A stretch of 64,000 bases of DNA from Strongylocentrotus droebachiensis (taxonomy: Eukaryota > Echinodermata > Echinoidea > Camarodonta > Strongylocentrotidae), in NCBI GenBank assembly GCA_035222895.1, contig JAVYIG010007173.1, positions 1 to 64,000 of the forward strand. Direction: 5' to 3'. Both the position numbers and the translations under genes were made by a program. Below, piece by piece: positions 1 through 64,000 of this stretch (its first letter is position 1; every line of letters begins with the position of its first letter). The notes under the pieces are model-generated. The model made no database searches, had not been told where the DNA came from, and saw only the letters and a program-made list of their open reading frames with translations.

Positions 1-170
1 AAGGATAGAAAGAGATAACAACCGTAGAAGGTAGTAGGGGGGAGAGAGTGGGAGATGAGTGAAAGGGGTAGAGTGCGGGCGAGAGAGAGAGGGAGAGAGA
101 GAGGGGGAGGAAGAGATGCGAGGAAGGGAGAGAGAGAGAGAGAGAGTCACAAAGAAAGTGAATTAACGAG
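1..170. repeat. GA-rich purine tract
   Basis: The + strand is mainly AG, GAGG and GGGA runs. It lies in the intron past the Ig-like exon. No coding potential seen. Confidence 0.7.
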
Positions 171-361
171 AGAAGTGAATAAGGAGATAATGAGACGAAA
201 GGGGGAGAGATCAGTATAAGGTTCACTCATCAACAGATCATTCTGCAATTTGAGCATTGTGAAGCATTTATTGTTTGACAAATAATCAGATTGATCTATC
301 ATCTAACAGACTGTATAATATTTTTTAAATTAAATTCATAAGCAATTTGTGTTGTCCATAC

Positions 362-64000
<63,639 letters not shown>

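Overview
The window is animal genomic DNA. Genes are split by short introns with canonical GT..AG ends, and the introns hold tRNA-derived SINEs, a decayed non-LTR retrotransposon, several MITE or foldback elements and microsatellites. The protein family (NIDO-AMOP-VWD with EGF repeats and a Thr/Pro mucin tract) and the mix of repeats suggest a marine invertebrate, most likely a deuterostome such as an echinoderm. That taxonomic guess is inference.

Nearly everything belongs to one gene on the minus strand that runs off both ends of the window. In transcription order (right to left) there are three parts. (1) At 27.5-64 kb are 84 exon-like units (the last one cut by the window edge) encoding a degenerate Thr-Thr-Pro-Gly tetrapeptide repeat. 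If all were spliced they would give about 5,350 residues. (2) At 14.9-27.0 kb are 12 near-identical 114-bp EGF-like exons plus one truncated copy, carried on a tandem unit of about 1.13 kb. (3) At 0.36-12.2 kb are 13 unique exons encoding a NIDO domain (4 exons), an AMOP domain with a Gly-Tyr repeat, two linker exons, a VWD domain (4 exons), a post-VWD Cys pair exon and an Ig/cadherin-like exon. I derived all splice sites by eye. The reading phases close from exon to exon across all 13 unique exons and into the EGF exons, which is strong internal support for the model. The signal peptide and first exons lie beyond 64,000; the C-terminal end lies below position 1.

The mucin and EGF exons examined all begin and end in phase 1, so any number can be added or lost without changing frame. 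Every TTPG exon with intact ends has a length that is a multiple of 12 bp. The array has layered higher-order duplications: an 862-bp two-exon unit at 57.5-64 kb, a 5.37-kb block duplicated at 45.4/50.8 kb, a 2.5-kb block at 33.7/36.2 kb, and a 30.9-33.7 kb block repeated 7.75 kb away. Some exon classes have lost their splice donor or acceptor and are probably skipped.

The large introns at 0.5-14.6 kb hold two copies of one tRNA-derived SINE and one of another, a TTAA-flanked piggyBac-like MITE, three foldback elements, one inverted-repeat DNA element nested inside another at 12.36-13.60 kb, and a reverse-transcriptase fragment at 13.8-14.6 kb. The long plus-strand open frames rich in Val-Val-Pro-Gly are antisense shadows of the Thr-rich exons. 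No complete second gene, RNA gene, CRISPR array or promoter was recognised.
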